Origin: Rutidosis leptorrhynchoides | Taxonomy: Eukaryota > Streptophyta > Magnoliopsida > Asterales > Asteraceae | Direction: 5' to 3' | DNA length: 64,000 nucleotides | NCBI RefSeq assembly: GCF_046630445.1 | Contig: NC_092338.1 | Coordinates: 341,563,501-341,627,500, forward strand | Part shown: in pieces, positions 1 through 12,407 of the stretch | Layout of the letters: the number at the start of each line of letters is the position of its first letter | Position numbering within the stretch: the stretch's first letter is position 1 | Program-made: the position numbers and the translations under genes | Notes under the pieces: generated by a model | Told to the model about the DNA's origin: nothing | The model's database searches: none | Seen by the model: the letters and a program-made list of their open reading frames with translations, nothing else

Positions 1-3000
1 TATCTTCTGTACGAGCCTTGCTAGATGCAGTAAAATAGCTGCACAGAAAGGGTAGAATGTATATAAGTTCAGCGAGCAGATAAAAACTGAATGATGTATA
101 TAGTAACTCAACTTTGTAAAATAGATAGTACTAGAGACGAGATGTCAAGATGGGCGGGTCAAACAGGTTGGGTAACGGATAAAAATGTGTTTGTAATCCG
201 TTATTAATTATAGTAGGGTACCTGCACAACGCTTGGTGACAGCACAGAGCATGAGAGATGAGCAGAACTAGGAGACCTAAAGCTGGATGGATAAAGCAGA
301 TCAAAGCAATAGCAAGTAGTGACATACTCAATGACGGATTCGCATTTAACACCCTCATGATCTGGCATCAAATGACAAGAACTATTTTTGGATTAGAGAT
401 GTCGGACAAATAACAGAAAAAAGAAGTCCTTAGGGAAAAAGGTGGCTCCAGTACATGCAAAGAAACTAAAAGCAATATTCAAATCCAGAAACTAAATACT
501 ACTCCGTAATAATTACCTTAAATGCGAAAAAAGTATTCGAGAGATCAAGTATCCACCATCTCCACCTGCAAAGATCACGATGATTATATAATATGTGTGT
601 GTGTGCGCGCGCGCGCGTGTGTGAGTGTGAGAGAGAGAGAGACTCACTGTGTTTTGAAGAAAACATGTACTCTGGCAACCAAATGCAGGAGTATTTGGGT
701 GGTTAGAATTAAAATGATTACGATCCCATTTGCTATTAGATAGCAAATCATTGAGACAATAAAAAAGCTGGCGACTGCAGGAAAAGGCTTTGGACTTAAA
801 CACGAATAAAACAAAGCAATCAGAAAGGGTGAAATAGCAAGGAGAGAGAATGGCAATGGCATTCTAAGATTTGATTCAACAGCAGACAACAATGAAGGTA
901 CAGGCAGATCAAGCTCCCATGCATTTGCTTGCCTCATTAGACCAAAAAATACTAGAGCAAAGCAGAACCCAATAATCTGCATCACAGATGTCCAATTTGA
1001 AAATAAGCTAATCAAGAATTACGTGCAAAAATCAAAATGTAATTCGTGAACATATAGTTGAACGTGATATTAGCAATTAATAACAATAAATATAAGCTAA
1101 ACATTCAGACAATATTTGTTGGCAGATGAGAAGTAAGCATATAGTGCACTATCACTTTATGTTCCCAGAAGTATAGGAATCAAGTGTCTGTAACTTGATA
1201 CATTTGACCATAATATTTGTTAGCAGACGAGAAGTCTAATATACAAACAAGGTTGCAAAAATTGCTACTCGGGGAATACTCGTTCGGGACTTTTTAGAGA
1301 GTACTCGGCAACTCAGGGAGTACTCGGATGTTTGACTAAGTTTGACTTTAACCGATATTGGCCGAGTTTTGACCAATTTTGACTGATTTTCCTAGTTTTG
1401 GCCGATTTCCGAGTAATCTGGAATTTTGGCCGAGTTTTGTCCGAGTTTGACTGAGTTGACCGAGTGTATACATATACAGATACAAATAACATTTAAACGA
1501 GTTGCTAAATTACTTGGGAGTGGTATAAAAGCAAAAATCTCCTGCCAGCAGCAGTTAGAGAAACAGCAGCAGTAGTTTTATAGGAACAATGTGGATCTAC
1601 CTGCATACACATTGCATAGAAATTATAACTTGAGAGGCTTTTGGATTCAATGAACTGATGAATAAAGATTGACACTGTATACATGTTAACTATACGAGTA
1701 ACAGATTATCAAAAAACAAAACAAAACTGTACCAGTAACAGCACGTTAGTATGCTCAGATCCGTGAATTGAGCTCCAAAGTGCAGGTGACGAATCCACCT
1801 CAATTGTACGAGAATACAAATTAGGAAATACATGAAGACCAGATGTAGGGTCCCATGCAAGGGCAACAGGTGGAAAGCATCGGAGCTTGCAAAGTTCTAC
1901 AATGTTAACAAACAGAAACCATTAGCATGAAATTTGTGTTAACTGGGTCCATTGCAACAAATAACCCATGAAATCTAACCAACTCATGGTGTAAATGAAT
2001 ATCTAACTGTATGTACAGCAAAGGGGATAAGATATGAGATAATATCAAAATTTAAGTCTATTCAAGTACACTAAATTATTTTTAAGTTCAATAGATGAAG
2101 CAAAGGAAAGATGCTTACTGCCATTATCGATTTCGCCGGCCTCTTCAATGGGAAGTCCCGACTTTTTGATCCCGCAACCAGTAGTTTCTATAGATACTGT
2201 AGAAGGCAGAAGCCCTAAGCTGATACCGAATGTAATATTCATTGCAATTGGATGATCCTCCTTAATGAACATGTCCTGCAACATTTTATATTCAGTATGT
2301 CACTTCAAATGAGTCATAAAAAAGTGGCCACCGACAGTAACACACGTGAAACTTAAATCTCTACTATATTTAAGCAGTGTATATATATAATATATTCCAA
2401 TAATAAAGTATCAACCTTCAGATAATACATTGAAAGAAGCAACGAGTGAGAAGAAAACTCTTTATGCCCTTCCTCTGGATTGAAAAATTGCCCAACTGCC
2501 ATGGAAGCTGCAGGTGGAGGTCTCCCTGAAATAGTCTGGGTATATACATTAATCACCAGTTGTTCACTTCATAAAAAACACATGTATACTTCAAATGTTA
2601 ATTAATATAAACTATCGGTGTATTGAGATCTTCATAAACAAATACAGCAACCAAACTCATTGTAATTCAGTGAATGAGATGAAAAATTCAACAATGCTCT
2701 TGAGCATAAATTATCAGATCACTATTTATTAACTTAAGAATGATCCAAGACCAAGTAGTAATGATACTTATTAACTTAAGCCATTTTCTTTATTGTGCTT
2801 TACAGAAACGAAGAACATCTGAAATGCTGAAAACGATTGGTGACCAGTGCAATAATATGGATTTTATACTGTTCAGTAACATGAGTCATGTCATTATGAT
2901 AGCTAATCAGGCTTCAACAAACTTCACATAAGGGAGCTACATGTCATTATGATAGCTAATCATGTCATTATGATAGCTAATCATGTCATTATGATAGCAT

Positions 3001-6000
3001 ACATGATAAACTTGGATCAAGAAGATACAATACCGGGCTAGGTGCAACCGAGATTGTGAGGAATCTAAAACCATGCATATCCTTAGGGGATAACCAAAAT
3101 ACAGCTGATGGCGAAGGTTGTTCTGTCTGACTTCCTGGTTCTATCTGCAAACATTGCAATACATTATAATCAATTAACAGTTCATCACAGATGATAACTC
3201 CACCATGGGCAATGTGAAATATGAGATTTTTTATCAAAACACATAACAATTGCATAACTCAGATTTGACTGTTTTATGTATATGTGAATGGAACAAAAAT
3301 GAAAATTTTAAAAAATTGAAGATATCAGGTATGGTTTTAGTACCTGCCTTGGTGAAGGTCCGGAAGGAATCTGAATAATCTTTGATGTCACTTCTACAAC
3401 CCTTATGCTACGAGGCAACTCTGAAACGGAGGTTCCTTTTTCAGGCCAAAGATGAAGTCGGACCCCATAACAGGGAAGAAGATTTGTCACCAGAACAAAG
3501 TTGTTTCTTCCATTAGACCCCTGACAAATTGAAAATTTCCATACTCTTATATGAGATAAATAAGATGACCAAAAAGGTACCCCCACCATCTGTGGCCCAC
3601 CAACCGGTCCAACTGCCATTGCAGAGGATGCAATTTATTTATGTAAGTTTCAAACAAGGGACATGAGGCCCGGATTCAAACCCTGGACCTCCGCTTTATG
3701 CTAAGAAGCCAGAATGCCATTAATGAAACATTTGACGTAACTATAAGATGTTTTGCCGCCATCAAATGTTAACAGAAAATGTCACTTTTAACTACATAGT
3801 GCAGCTCAGTATATAAAATAAATACCTCTATCCTAATGAAATATTACAAAAAATTTGCGAACAATAATGGAATAAGCAAAGCATCAATCCCCGTATTCGT
3901 GAATTATTTCAATATTCCATTTCTTTCTATTTAGTTTGAGTGAAGATCTGGCCTGGTAATTAATCAATCGGAACTGGGATCAGCACCAAGACGAAATGTT
4001 ATTTTGTGACTGCTAAAGATTATAGCTTCAGGGATGTTACTACTATGTTTCGATCATGTGGTTAATATTCAATAATGCGCATGAAGCTTTCTTAACCTAT
4101 CTTGAAACACAGAAACAGAGCCTATTATTTATCTTACAACCTATGTGTGAAGAAGGCATGTACAGGTAACAGTTTCCCCTTAAGTTGTTTACAAGTTCTT
4201 TCTTTCAGAACTCGTAACTGAAAATAAATAGGAGTAGATGTTTTTAGCTTGGAGACTAATTATGGGTTGGTTTGTTGTGCCAACTAAAGAGCAACCATTA
4301 TTAGAATAACACTTGAATACCTGAGCCTTTAAGGGACTTCAAATCAAATTATAATGACGCGATGTATGGTATAGTGAAACACAATTAAAGATGATGACTA
4401 ACCAGTTCTTTTATGTCCAGCCAACGTCTTCTGCCATCCATTGCTAGAATTGTTACTGTTCGCGTCTTGATGTAAAGATCTTTTTCGAGTCCCTCGTCAC
4501 TCCAGTGAAGTTTACCAGGACATGCAGTAATTTTCTCTGTTTGAGACCCTTCACGATCAAAAAGACGATTTTTTCAGACTTGTATAATGTTAATAATGTG
4601 CAGGTACTCGTACTACATCAACTGAACACACACAAAAGTACTCCTTCCATGATTAAATAAGCCTTCTGTTTTTTAGTTGTATTCTGCATTAGCCTCTTAT
4701 GGAAATGTAAGCAGCATTACATATTTTCACCTTTTTTTTTACAAAATAAAAACCTTACAAACTTAACTACAGCTCCTAGTAATCATTAATCTTAATGTGT
4801 AACGTGTTCTTGACTAAAGTTCACATTTATTTGTTCATGTTTTTCTATAAACAAATTTACATATATACTAAAACATGAATGTTCAGTCCTGTTAGGCACC
4901 CAAAAATACCCTTCCAAACTAATACAATTTCCTGAGAAGATAATACTTAAGGAACACTTGGCATTAATAATCGGCATACTGGACGATAATAACAATAATA
5001 CAGTCTATATAAATATATGAAATTCCACTATGTTTTAGAAATCCAAACTCACATTGGGAATAAAACGCTTAGGCTAATAATCAGATATTGCATTCCCCGG
5101 TATATTAATGAAAATTAGTAGGGCAGCTTGCAGCATAAGCAACTAAAGCAAACCAGCAACTAGACATGCATACAAACAAATTGTAAACTACCAACAAACT
5201 ATACTGTTGCATATCAATTTCTCTAAGAACTATTGCCCATAATGGAATGGGCTCATCAAATATATGGAGTCAAAAAATATTTCAAGTTCGTGTCGACAAC
5301 ATTTTTCAAGTAGATTGAATTAACTTCAGCTCAGGCAGCGTACTAAAGCTAATAAATTTTTCAGCTCAGCTAGCCAAAGTGAAGATAAGCAAATTCACAG
5401 CTATTGTAAAACTCTTGCACACAATGAGATGATCACCAAATTTAGAGTCCCATATACATGCCACACTTCAAATTTTAGAGTCCACATAAACAGAACTTTC
5501 ACCTAATATCCAACTTATGAGCTCATCAATAACTAGTGGCTAGTGCTTCTAACTTCTTTATTAAATAAAAAAAAAGAAAAAGAAATTGAACAAATAGCAA
5601 GATTGCAAAATTCGCTACGCTGGGAATACTCGGCCGGTAATTTTTAGGGAGTACTCGGCAATTCGGGGAGTACTCGAATGTTTACTAAGTTTGACTTTGA
5701 CCAATTTGGCCGAGTTTTGACCAATTTTAACTGATTTTCCGAGTTTTGGCCAATTTTCCAAGTAATCCCGAGTTTTGACCGAGTTTGACCAAGTTAGACC
5801 GAGTTTGACCAACTACTTGCCAAGTACTCCCTGAGCTGCAAAAAATGAGTACTCGCCGAGTAATTCCGATTTCTGCACCATTGAAACATAGAATATTAAA
5901 TCACCGTACCGGAAAATTTTCTCTCGTGTGAAGGAAGATGTGCTGATGGATGATGATTTCCTGGCATTCCACCGTGAAGCATTTTTGTAAGTATTGATAG

Positions 6001-7137
6001 TCTTTTCCTTGCACTAGAAACTGGATGACCAGTTTCAGGGTCTACTAAAGTGAGAAGAGTATGTGACACCTGAAACTCAGTTAACAAATCAGAACCATTT
6101 ACGACATAAAATTAACTTGAAAGGTTACATTGAAAGAGAAGCATGACTCACTTGCACAACCAGTTGATTACACCATAAGATAACTTGGTGCTCCATTGTT
6201 AGCCATACATTCTTCACCCCCATGCTACTGATCATAAAACCATGGGTAGATGGGACGATACCATCAACTGATTCCAGCTTTGACCTTATCTAAATTATAA
6301 ACATGTTTTGGCGTCAATGATGTTGCATGTATGGTACACCAAGAACAAAAGAATTAAAAGGACCAATGATAGCATATAAGTATAGAATGAAAATACTGAT
6401 AAGAAAAAAAGAATTAAAACATGAAAGGTCTAACTAATTAGCGAACTCATTATGACCTAGTCGTTCCATTATCATGCCACAGACTAAAACTACGGACATG
6501 GAAGGCTTACATACATAAGACTAACTTTGATAAACAATCACTTTGTTAGGCAGGTGACCCAATTAATGTATTACAGTTCCATAAAGCAAAAATCTTTTTG
6601 ATATTATTGGTCCACCTGTTTGCACAACAAAGGAACATCCACATAAGGATAAAAAAATATTATTCTTGCGAGTATCAGGAAAGAAACATCCGCATCCAAT
6701 CAAGCCAATTTAAAAGCGAAATGTTTTTTGTGATAGAAGTTTTATACTTTTATGCGCAATACTCTGTAGTATAGGTAATTATTATAACTATGAAAAGTTC
6801 ATGTTTGCTATTTGATTAAATTAAAGCCTGTTCATCATGATTTCATGCGGACTACACCATTATTCATCTCATAGTCATTCAAGGTACAATACAAGAGACC
6901 ATCTTATGTATATAATGAAGCTTGGAACTAATACCAACGAATAGCAAAGGAGTCTGTCAAATCATATAATCACCTGATAATCATTACCACCCCCGGAAAT
7001 GGAGATAACAATCACTCGAGATAGTTGAGGACTGGTTCTGGCATTTTGGACCTCGTACCCTTTTCTCCATTCATGATTTATGTATTCATAGTAGTGACCC
7101 AATGATGGTTGCAGTGCCAGAGGAGGATACCTGGACA

Positions 7138-7176
<39 letters not shown>

Positions 7177-8794
7177 AAAGTACAAACATGGGGTAAGGTT
7201 TGAGACGCACTATAGTTTAGATAGTTAGTCCAAAAGAACTTACTGATGCGGAGTTGATAGTGTAACAACAGTTTCAACAGCTGATTTTCTCAAATTCGGG
7301 TGCACAACTGCAGCTCTAGCAACAAAACCACCCATAGAATGGCCAACCAATATGACACTATTAGGCAGATTACTAGATTCATCAGCACCTTCTTTTGCTC
7401 GAGCATCTCGAGATATGTTATATTGATCCAGTATCTACAAGCAGATGTAGATACTTCAAACTTATTTTCGAAACAGATATTGCATATAACTCAATCTGTT
7501 AATTCTGGCATCTACATTCAGTCTTTAAGTGGTATTATAGGTGCTTTATGCAAAGATATAATAAAGTTGATACCCTGTGAATGGCATAGACTACATATTC
7601 GGTGTGTTCTTCGAGTATTTGACCATCCATAGCAGAATGTTCGCCTTCAAGATCCACCGCAAACCAGTCAAGCCTGCGAGTATATTTGTTGAGTAAAGGA
7701 ATATCTGTTTCATCCATATCCACTCCATCCTCAAACATTACAGAGGCTTCTTGGTACAACAAAGGCTCAGGTGGGCCACCTTGAAAAGCCCTATCAGATT
7801 CTGCTGCTAAGGACCTGACCTGTAAATTAGTTCTGGAATATTAGCATATCAGATATCTTGGAGATAAGTGGCATTCTGCACATATTGATGCAATATTTAA
7901 ACATATATATTGATATTCATATATTATACATAAAATCCAATGAATATGGTAGAGTTGAACATGAACTCTTATGCAACCCTCTTCAACTGGCGCAATGATT
8001 CAGTATAAAATATTTGTGTTATTTCTCTCAATTATATTTGTATTCGACTTGTGGAACTAAAATTTCTAATTAATCTCAAAGCTTCAGCCAAAGACACACT
8101 ATAACCAAGAATATCATACTTCTATCTTGCAATTCAAATTTTAGGCCCATGCAGCAGGCAACCACTTTGGCTGAGAATCAATGACGTCAAACACCACACA
8201 TGAAAAGCAACAAACTAGATTTACCTATTGATCCACATGTATAATAGAAGGGGTTATACTAGAAAGGGAATGTTCTGTTGCCACAATCAAAAGCACAAAA
8301 TTAGCATTATGTGAGACTGAAGTGTGATTACATTCAAGTATGAAAAGGTGTACGTAAGAACAGCTCAAATAATATCGCGTGTGGATATGGCGTAAAAATA
8401 TAAAGAGCAATTATTAAACTCCAGACTTCAAATCATTACAATTGGCAGTGGGTGAATAAAAAAAACATTGCTAAATTACACAGGAAAGAGAACATAAATG
8501 CACCTGCTTGTAGCTACCTCCATTTCCAGGGATGAAAAGAACAGGAACCCCGCTCAGTTGTTTAAGATGCTCATTAAAATCAATTTTTTTCCACCCTTCA
8601 TGATATAGATACAGTCCGTACTTTGAAGAAGCCAAACTTTCTGTTGCAGGTATTGGAATATAGGTTGGGTACATGTATGTCATGTTACAACCATTTGAAA
8701 CCGGCTTCAACAAATCATATACAGCAATTAAACCAATTCCAATAGATAGAATAACAATTGCTGCTAATCTAAATTTGGCCTTAAGAGTTTTCAT
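1..8794 (-). CDS. PGAP1: PGAP1-like GPI inositol-deacylase, 3' end outside window
   Basis: ER-membrane lipase family that removes the acyl chain from inositol of GPI anchors after transfer to protein. Exons, each with AG/GT borders and consistent phase: 8504-8794, 7574-7819, 7244-7434, 6974-7130, 6152-6289, 5910-6069, 4403-4548, 3344-3520, 3034-3144, 2416-2535, 2119-2275, 1733-1896, 1514-1600, 648-976, 517-565, 222-361 and 1-38 (cut). About 900 residues are visible; from memory, plant homologues have about 1,100. Residues 10-30 form an N-terminal membrane anchor. GVPVLFIPGNGGSYKQ ends exon 1, and the lipase elbow VGHSMGG puts the catalytic Ser near residue 212. The exons at 648-976 and 222-361 encode hydrophobic membrane segments, as expected for the C-terminal half. 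The start is the first ATG after a 5'-leader acceptor and precedes the anchor. No break was seen, so it is probably functional. The exon borders are my reading and are not backed by transcripts. Confidence 0.93.
596..646. repeat. (GT)n/(GC)n/(GA)n compound microsatellite
   Basis: Runs of TG, GC, TG and GA dinucleotides sit in an intron of the PGAP1-like gene, directly beside the donor site of exon 648-976. Confidence 0.9.
1251..1475. repeat. Dispersed GAGTACTCGG-rich repeat, copy 1
   Basis: An intronic block rich in TACTCGG, GACCGAGTTTTG and related words. It clearly resembles the block at 5600-5885 in another intron of the same gene and in the same orientation, though this copy lacks the far end seen there. 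Probably a non-autonomous DNA element; the family is not identified. Confidence 0.7.
2941..2997. repeat. 21-bp intronic tandem repeat
   Basis: ATGTCATTATGATAGCTAATC is repeated about 2.7 times in tandem. One more copy lies near 2887-2907. It falls in the intron between exons 3034-3144 and 2416-2535 of the PGAP1-like gene. Confidence 0.85.
5600..5885. repeat. Dispersed GAGTACTCGG-rich repeat, copy 2
   Basis: The longer copy of the block at 1251-1475, in the intron between exons 5910-6069 and 4403-4548. Its ends look like loose inverted repeats (TTGCAAAATTCG near the left; the reverse complement of the right end has TGGTGCAGAAATCGG, then TACTCGGCGAGTACTC). This suggests a MITE-like origin. Confidence 0.65.
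7145..7173. repeat. Poly-A tract in an intron
   Basis: About 29 uninterrupted A on the plus strand, just beyond the acceptor of PGAP1 exon 6974-7130. On the transcribed strand it is a poly-T stretch that may act as the polypyrimidine tract. Confidence 0.9.
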
Positions 8795-9945
8795 CTTTTC
8801 AGTTTACAGTGAGGGAATCATCTCTCAAACTTGCATCCTGCAATGAAACACAAAATTAGAAAATGATTAACATGTTTTGATCAATATAACATGTTTCTTT
8901 AGTATTCATTAAAAGGTAAATGTCAAAGACGCCCTACCTAGCTTGCTTAAATTGTTAATTTCATCACTCAAATTTACAAAAAAAACTCTGTTTATAAACT
9001 TGATGGATTTTTAGCTGGTACTAACTGATTTGAACGGTTCCAATTTCTTCAAAGTTCTTCTATCATAAATATTGTTTTGATGTATAGGAAGCAACCACCT
9101 CCCTGTTCTAAAGCCCACTCAAAACAATATCACATACAACATACACCAATGTAACAGTTTTAACATACAGCGAATTTCATATTTCATTAAACTGGGATCA
9201 CCAACAGGCTCCATCACAAATGCTGATTCCATTCACGAGTTCAAATGCAGTTAATACTTCTAGTTACTAGTTATAGTTATTATAGCCTCTAAATTAATGA
9301 CTGCCAAGGGTTTCATTAAAATGCGATCACCAACAGGTGCGTGTGATTTACGCAGTAACATTTAACCTAACAAGTTTTGTCTGTAACTTAACAGTGAAGC
9401 AACAGCTGAAATTATCAGTTTATCACTAACAGCATTTCAAATTGCTAAAATAAAAAATTTAAATAATAATAATAATAAATGTCTGAAATCGAGTATGTGT
9501 GCGATTAACATTCTGATTCAACGATTATAACAACATTACGAGCTAGGGTTTGTCGTTCATATTCAACTTATGAAGCAACAGCTGAATCGTTTCCTTAGGC
9601 ATCGTAAATCGAGAGTAAGGAGTATAAAACAGTTAACTGTGTGACATCGTGTGCGTGTGATTTACATTGTGATTTGAAGTGCGTGTCATACACGCTGTTA
9701 TTTAAAAATTCATAATAACACCATGAGATACAATTTGTTATAAATATAAACCTGGATCTATAATAACACGTACCTTGATTCGATTGATCTAACAACGACG
9801 AATAAAGGTGACGGAATAGAGTGATTGAGTAAATAAACTGTGTGAATCGGTTTTGTGTGATCTTGAGGTGTGATTATTTTCTCCGTCACCGGCCGGAAGT
9901 AGGTGAGGTGGTGTTGTATTTTCCGATGAAGGAATTAGAACTAGA
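8795..9945 (-). other. 5' leader of the PGAP1-like gene with a leader intron
   Basis: Read on the minus strand, a C/A-rich leader exon (about 9774-9945) ends at a GTACGTG donor. A TTTCATTGCAG acceptor follows at 8838-8848, and a 43-base second leader piece (8795-8837) leads to the ATG. The intron (8838-9773) is about 0.94 kb. The transcription start near 9945 is estimated from composition only. Leader introns often raise expression in plants; that role is inferred here. Confidence 0.6.
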
Positions 9946-10158
9946 AATGGACTGAACTAAAAACTCAGGGGGTTAAAATGGTAAGTAATTTATAATTTAT
10001 AATTACTTTAATTACTTTAATTAACATTAAAAAGGTCGTTAAAAAGTCGTAATTGAAAAGGCGTTTTTGTTGTTTCCAAGAGAATGTTGTCGTTTGGGGC
10101 ATGATCCATGGGCTTACCGTAATTTTTTTAGGAGTACCTTACACACTTTTTATAGTTA
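9946..10158. other. A/T-rich intergenic DNA
   Basis: Upstream flank of the PGAP1-like gene, presumably its promoter. No gene and no clear motif could be supported beyond A/T-rich words. Confidence 0.5.
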
Positions 10159-10356
10159 CTCCGTCCCTATATTATTGTCCACTATTCCATTTTGGGATGT
10201 CCCAAATTAATTGTCTACATAAATAGAAAGGAAAGAAGATATTTTTTAGTGGATCTGGAGAGGGAAGATATTTCATTGGTGGAGAAATAAAATTAGTGGG
10301 ATTTCCTAAAACTGTGTGTTTTTTGTCTGGTGACAATAAATATGGGACGGAAGGAG
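10159..10356. mobile_element. Stowaway-like (Tc1/Mariner) MITE
   Basis: A 198-bp element flanked by TA on both sides. The left end CTCCGTCCCTATATTATTGTCC and the reverse complement of the right end (CTCCTTCCGTCCCATATTTATTGTC) are imperfect inverted repeats. CTCC(N)GTCCC termini with a TA target duplication are typical of plant Stowaway elements. Non-coding. Confidence 0.8.
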
Positions 10357-10425
10357 TATTAAACTACCTATTTAACCCTTTTAACACATATCTTGCAATA
10401 CAAAACCAAATTACCGTCGGAATAA

Positions 10426-10826
10426 GGGTGTATTTTTTGTCTTTTAATGAAATGATTCAGCGTTGAATGTCGAATCATTCAGTATTCAACATGTTTATTT
10501 CTGCTCTCTGAATGACATATGGTGCTGAATGATTCATAATTCAGTGTTGAACCATTCAGAGTTGAAACACTTTACTTAATCATTAAACACCTAATTTTTC
10601 TGTAATATCTTTATCAAATCATATTCAGAACGTTTAATCAACAAGTATAGTTCATTTTTATTGATGTAACACGTTAATAAAGTAATTTTATTTAATTCAT
10701 ATCGTTCATTTAAAATAATTATCAAACAGCTTATTTTCATTCGGAATGAACTTTATTCACAGGCTCTGAATCATTCAAATTCTGAACCATTCATCGCTAA
10801 ATCATTCAGTTTTATCAAATGCACTC
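10426..10826. mobile_element. Tourist-like (PIF/Harbinger) MITE
   Basis: A 401-bp block bounded by the 3-bp duplication TAA (10423-10425 and 10827-10829). Its terminal inverted repeats are GGGTGTATTT and, from the other end, GAGTGCATTT. The inside is full of ATTCAG/GAATGATTC words on both strands. The size, the target duplication and the absence of an ORF fit a Tourist-like MITE. Confidence 0.65.
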
Positions 10827-10829
10827 TAA

Positions 10830-12321
10830 ATCATCGTCTCCTTAAACGATTCTTATCGCAAACTCCAATGAATGCACCTAGAGCTTAGTAAGTAGTGATT
10901 TCTTTTCCGTAAATCAAATTATTCTAAGACACTGTTTAGTCTACATAATTCGCAAGCACATATGTACAGGTCAAAAGATTAATAATCCAACAATTATTTC
11001 TGATCAAACAAAATTTCAAATATCAAATTAGAGAGAACGAAATGATAGGTCGGTAATAGGCTGTGCTACCATTGCAATTGCTCCCATATGATTTGCCTTA
11101 AACCCTCCATTAACAAAGCTTGAACGTTCATTTCTTCATTGAATTATAAATAGTATAAATTGTTCTTACAACTCCTAACGATGTTTGAGCGTTCTTTTCT
11201 TCATCGCTATACTCGTCTTCAAAATGACGAATGCGTGGTGAATTATGACTATGAATCGTCGTTCGTCAAAGCTTAAATGTTACTCCATAAAATTCAAATT
11301 CAAATACAGTAATAAAAGGTAAAGTAGGTATTTTAGTGTAAAATGAGTGTATGGATTAATTATGACTGTGTTAGATCATCTCGTAATTTTTTAGTACGTT
11401 ATATTCACATATCAAGTTTTGATTTATTTATTAACAAATTGTATTGTACAACTTATTGATGCATAAATGTAGTGGATTTATAATAAAATAAATTAGATTT
11501 ATCGTTACCCAATTTTTCAAGGTGACCTCAACTAATGATCGCTCAACAAATGGTCGCATATGGTGAACAACAAAAAATAAATTACGGTATCTAAAGATTG
11601 ATTAAGTTAAGAAATCATACGATCTGATTGAATTGTAGATTGTAATATCGATTGATCTGATTGAATTGTAAGATTGTAATATTGATTGAGTTAAACACTA
11701 ACAATAGTGATACAAATCTATTAGACGACACAAAACCATTGGGACATTCAAACACCCGCTTCTTTTTGCATCTTCGCCCGGGAGATTCACCTTAATCAGG
11801 AGAGCAAGTTCACAGCGATAACTTGTGACATTCCAATGAAATCGGATTACGACACTGCAACTTAACACCAATTGACATGAAGGAATAACAAACAAGGCAC
11901 AACCACAACAAAAATTACTAGGGATGAAGCCTTGCAAAAACGGACTAACCGCCAAAACAAACCAATCAATTGAGATCTCAAACCAAAAAAACTACGTAGA
12001 TCATAATAATTAGATATTCAGAAATGTTTTTAGTATAAAGATCAATTTAAGTTACCCAGTAGAATCGATCAATCTTTGAGCTAACGATCAGTAATAGCTA
12101 TCATCAGTTTGAAGTTAATTTTATAATTTGTAGCATTTTTTCACAAAAAACCCTTTGCTTGTATACTTCAAAAGATTTTGTAATTGGAACAAGGCCTTCT
12201 ATCAGCCTTTTTCTAATTCATGTGATGTCGATTACAAGAATCAATATCATATATTCCTTTTGTTAGCATACCCAACAAAGAATTAACCCGAACACAAATG
12301 TTATATGATGTTGATCTTGAA

Positions 12322-12326
<5 letters not shown>
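10830..12326. other. Intergenic DNA, no gene recognised
   Basis: A/T-rich spacer between the two genes. A minus-strand frame at 11698-11955 (85 codons) has more even base composition than its surroundings but no motif that I recognise. Nothing else is supported. Confidence 0.5.

Positions 12327-12367
<41 letters not shown>
12327..12367. repeat. A(41) homopolymer
   Basis: Forty-one uninterrupted A on the plus strand, 40 bases beyond the stop codon of the minus-strand PPR gene. It could be the tail of an old plus-strand retroposon or simple slippage; no retroposon body was identified. Confidence 0.95.
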
Positions 12368-12370
<3 letters not shown>

Positions 12371-12407
12371 AAATTAGAGGCTGAAATTTACATCATGTTA
12401 TAATACT

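Noticed and set aside
4625..4720. TACTCCTTCC word resembling a Stowaway end
   Set aside because: No matching inverted end with a TA flank was found nearby.
11698..11955. 85-codon minus frame in the intergenic region
   Set aside because: No start context, splice or motif could be supported; too weak to call a gene.
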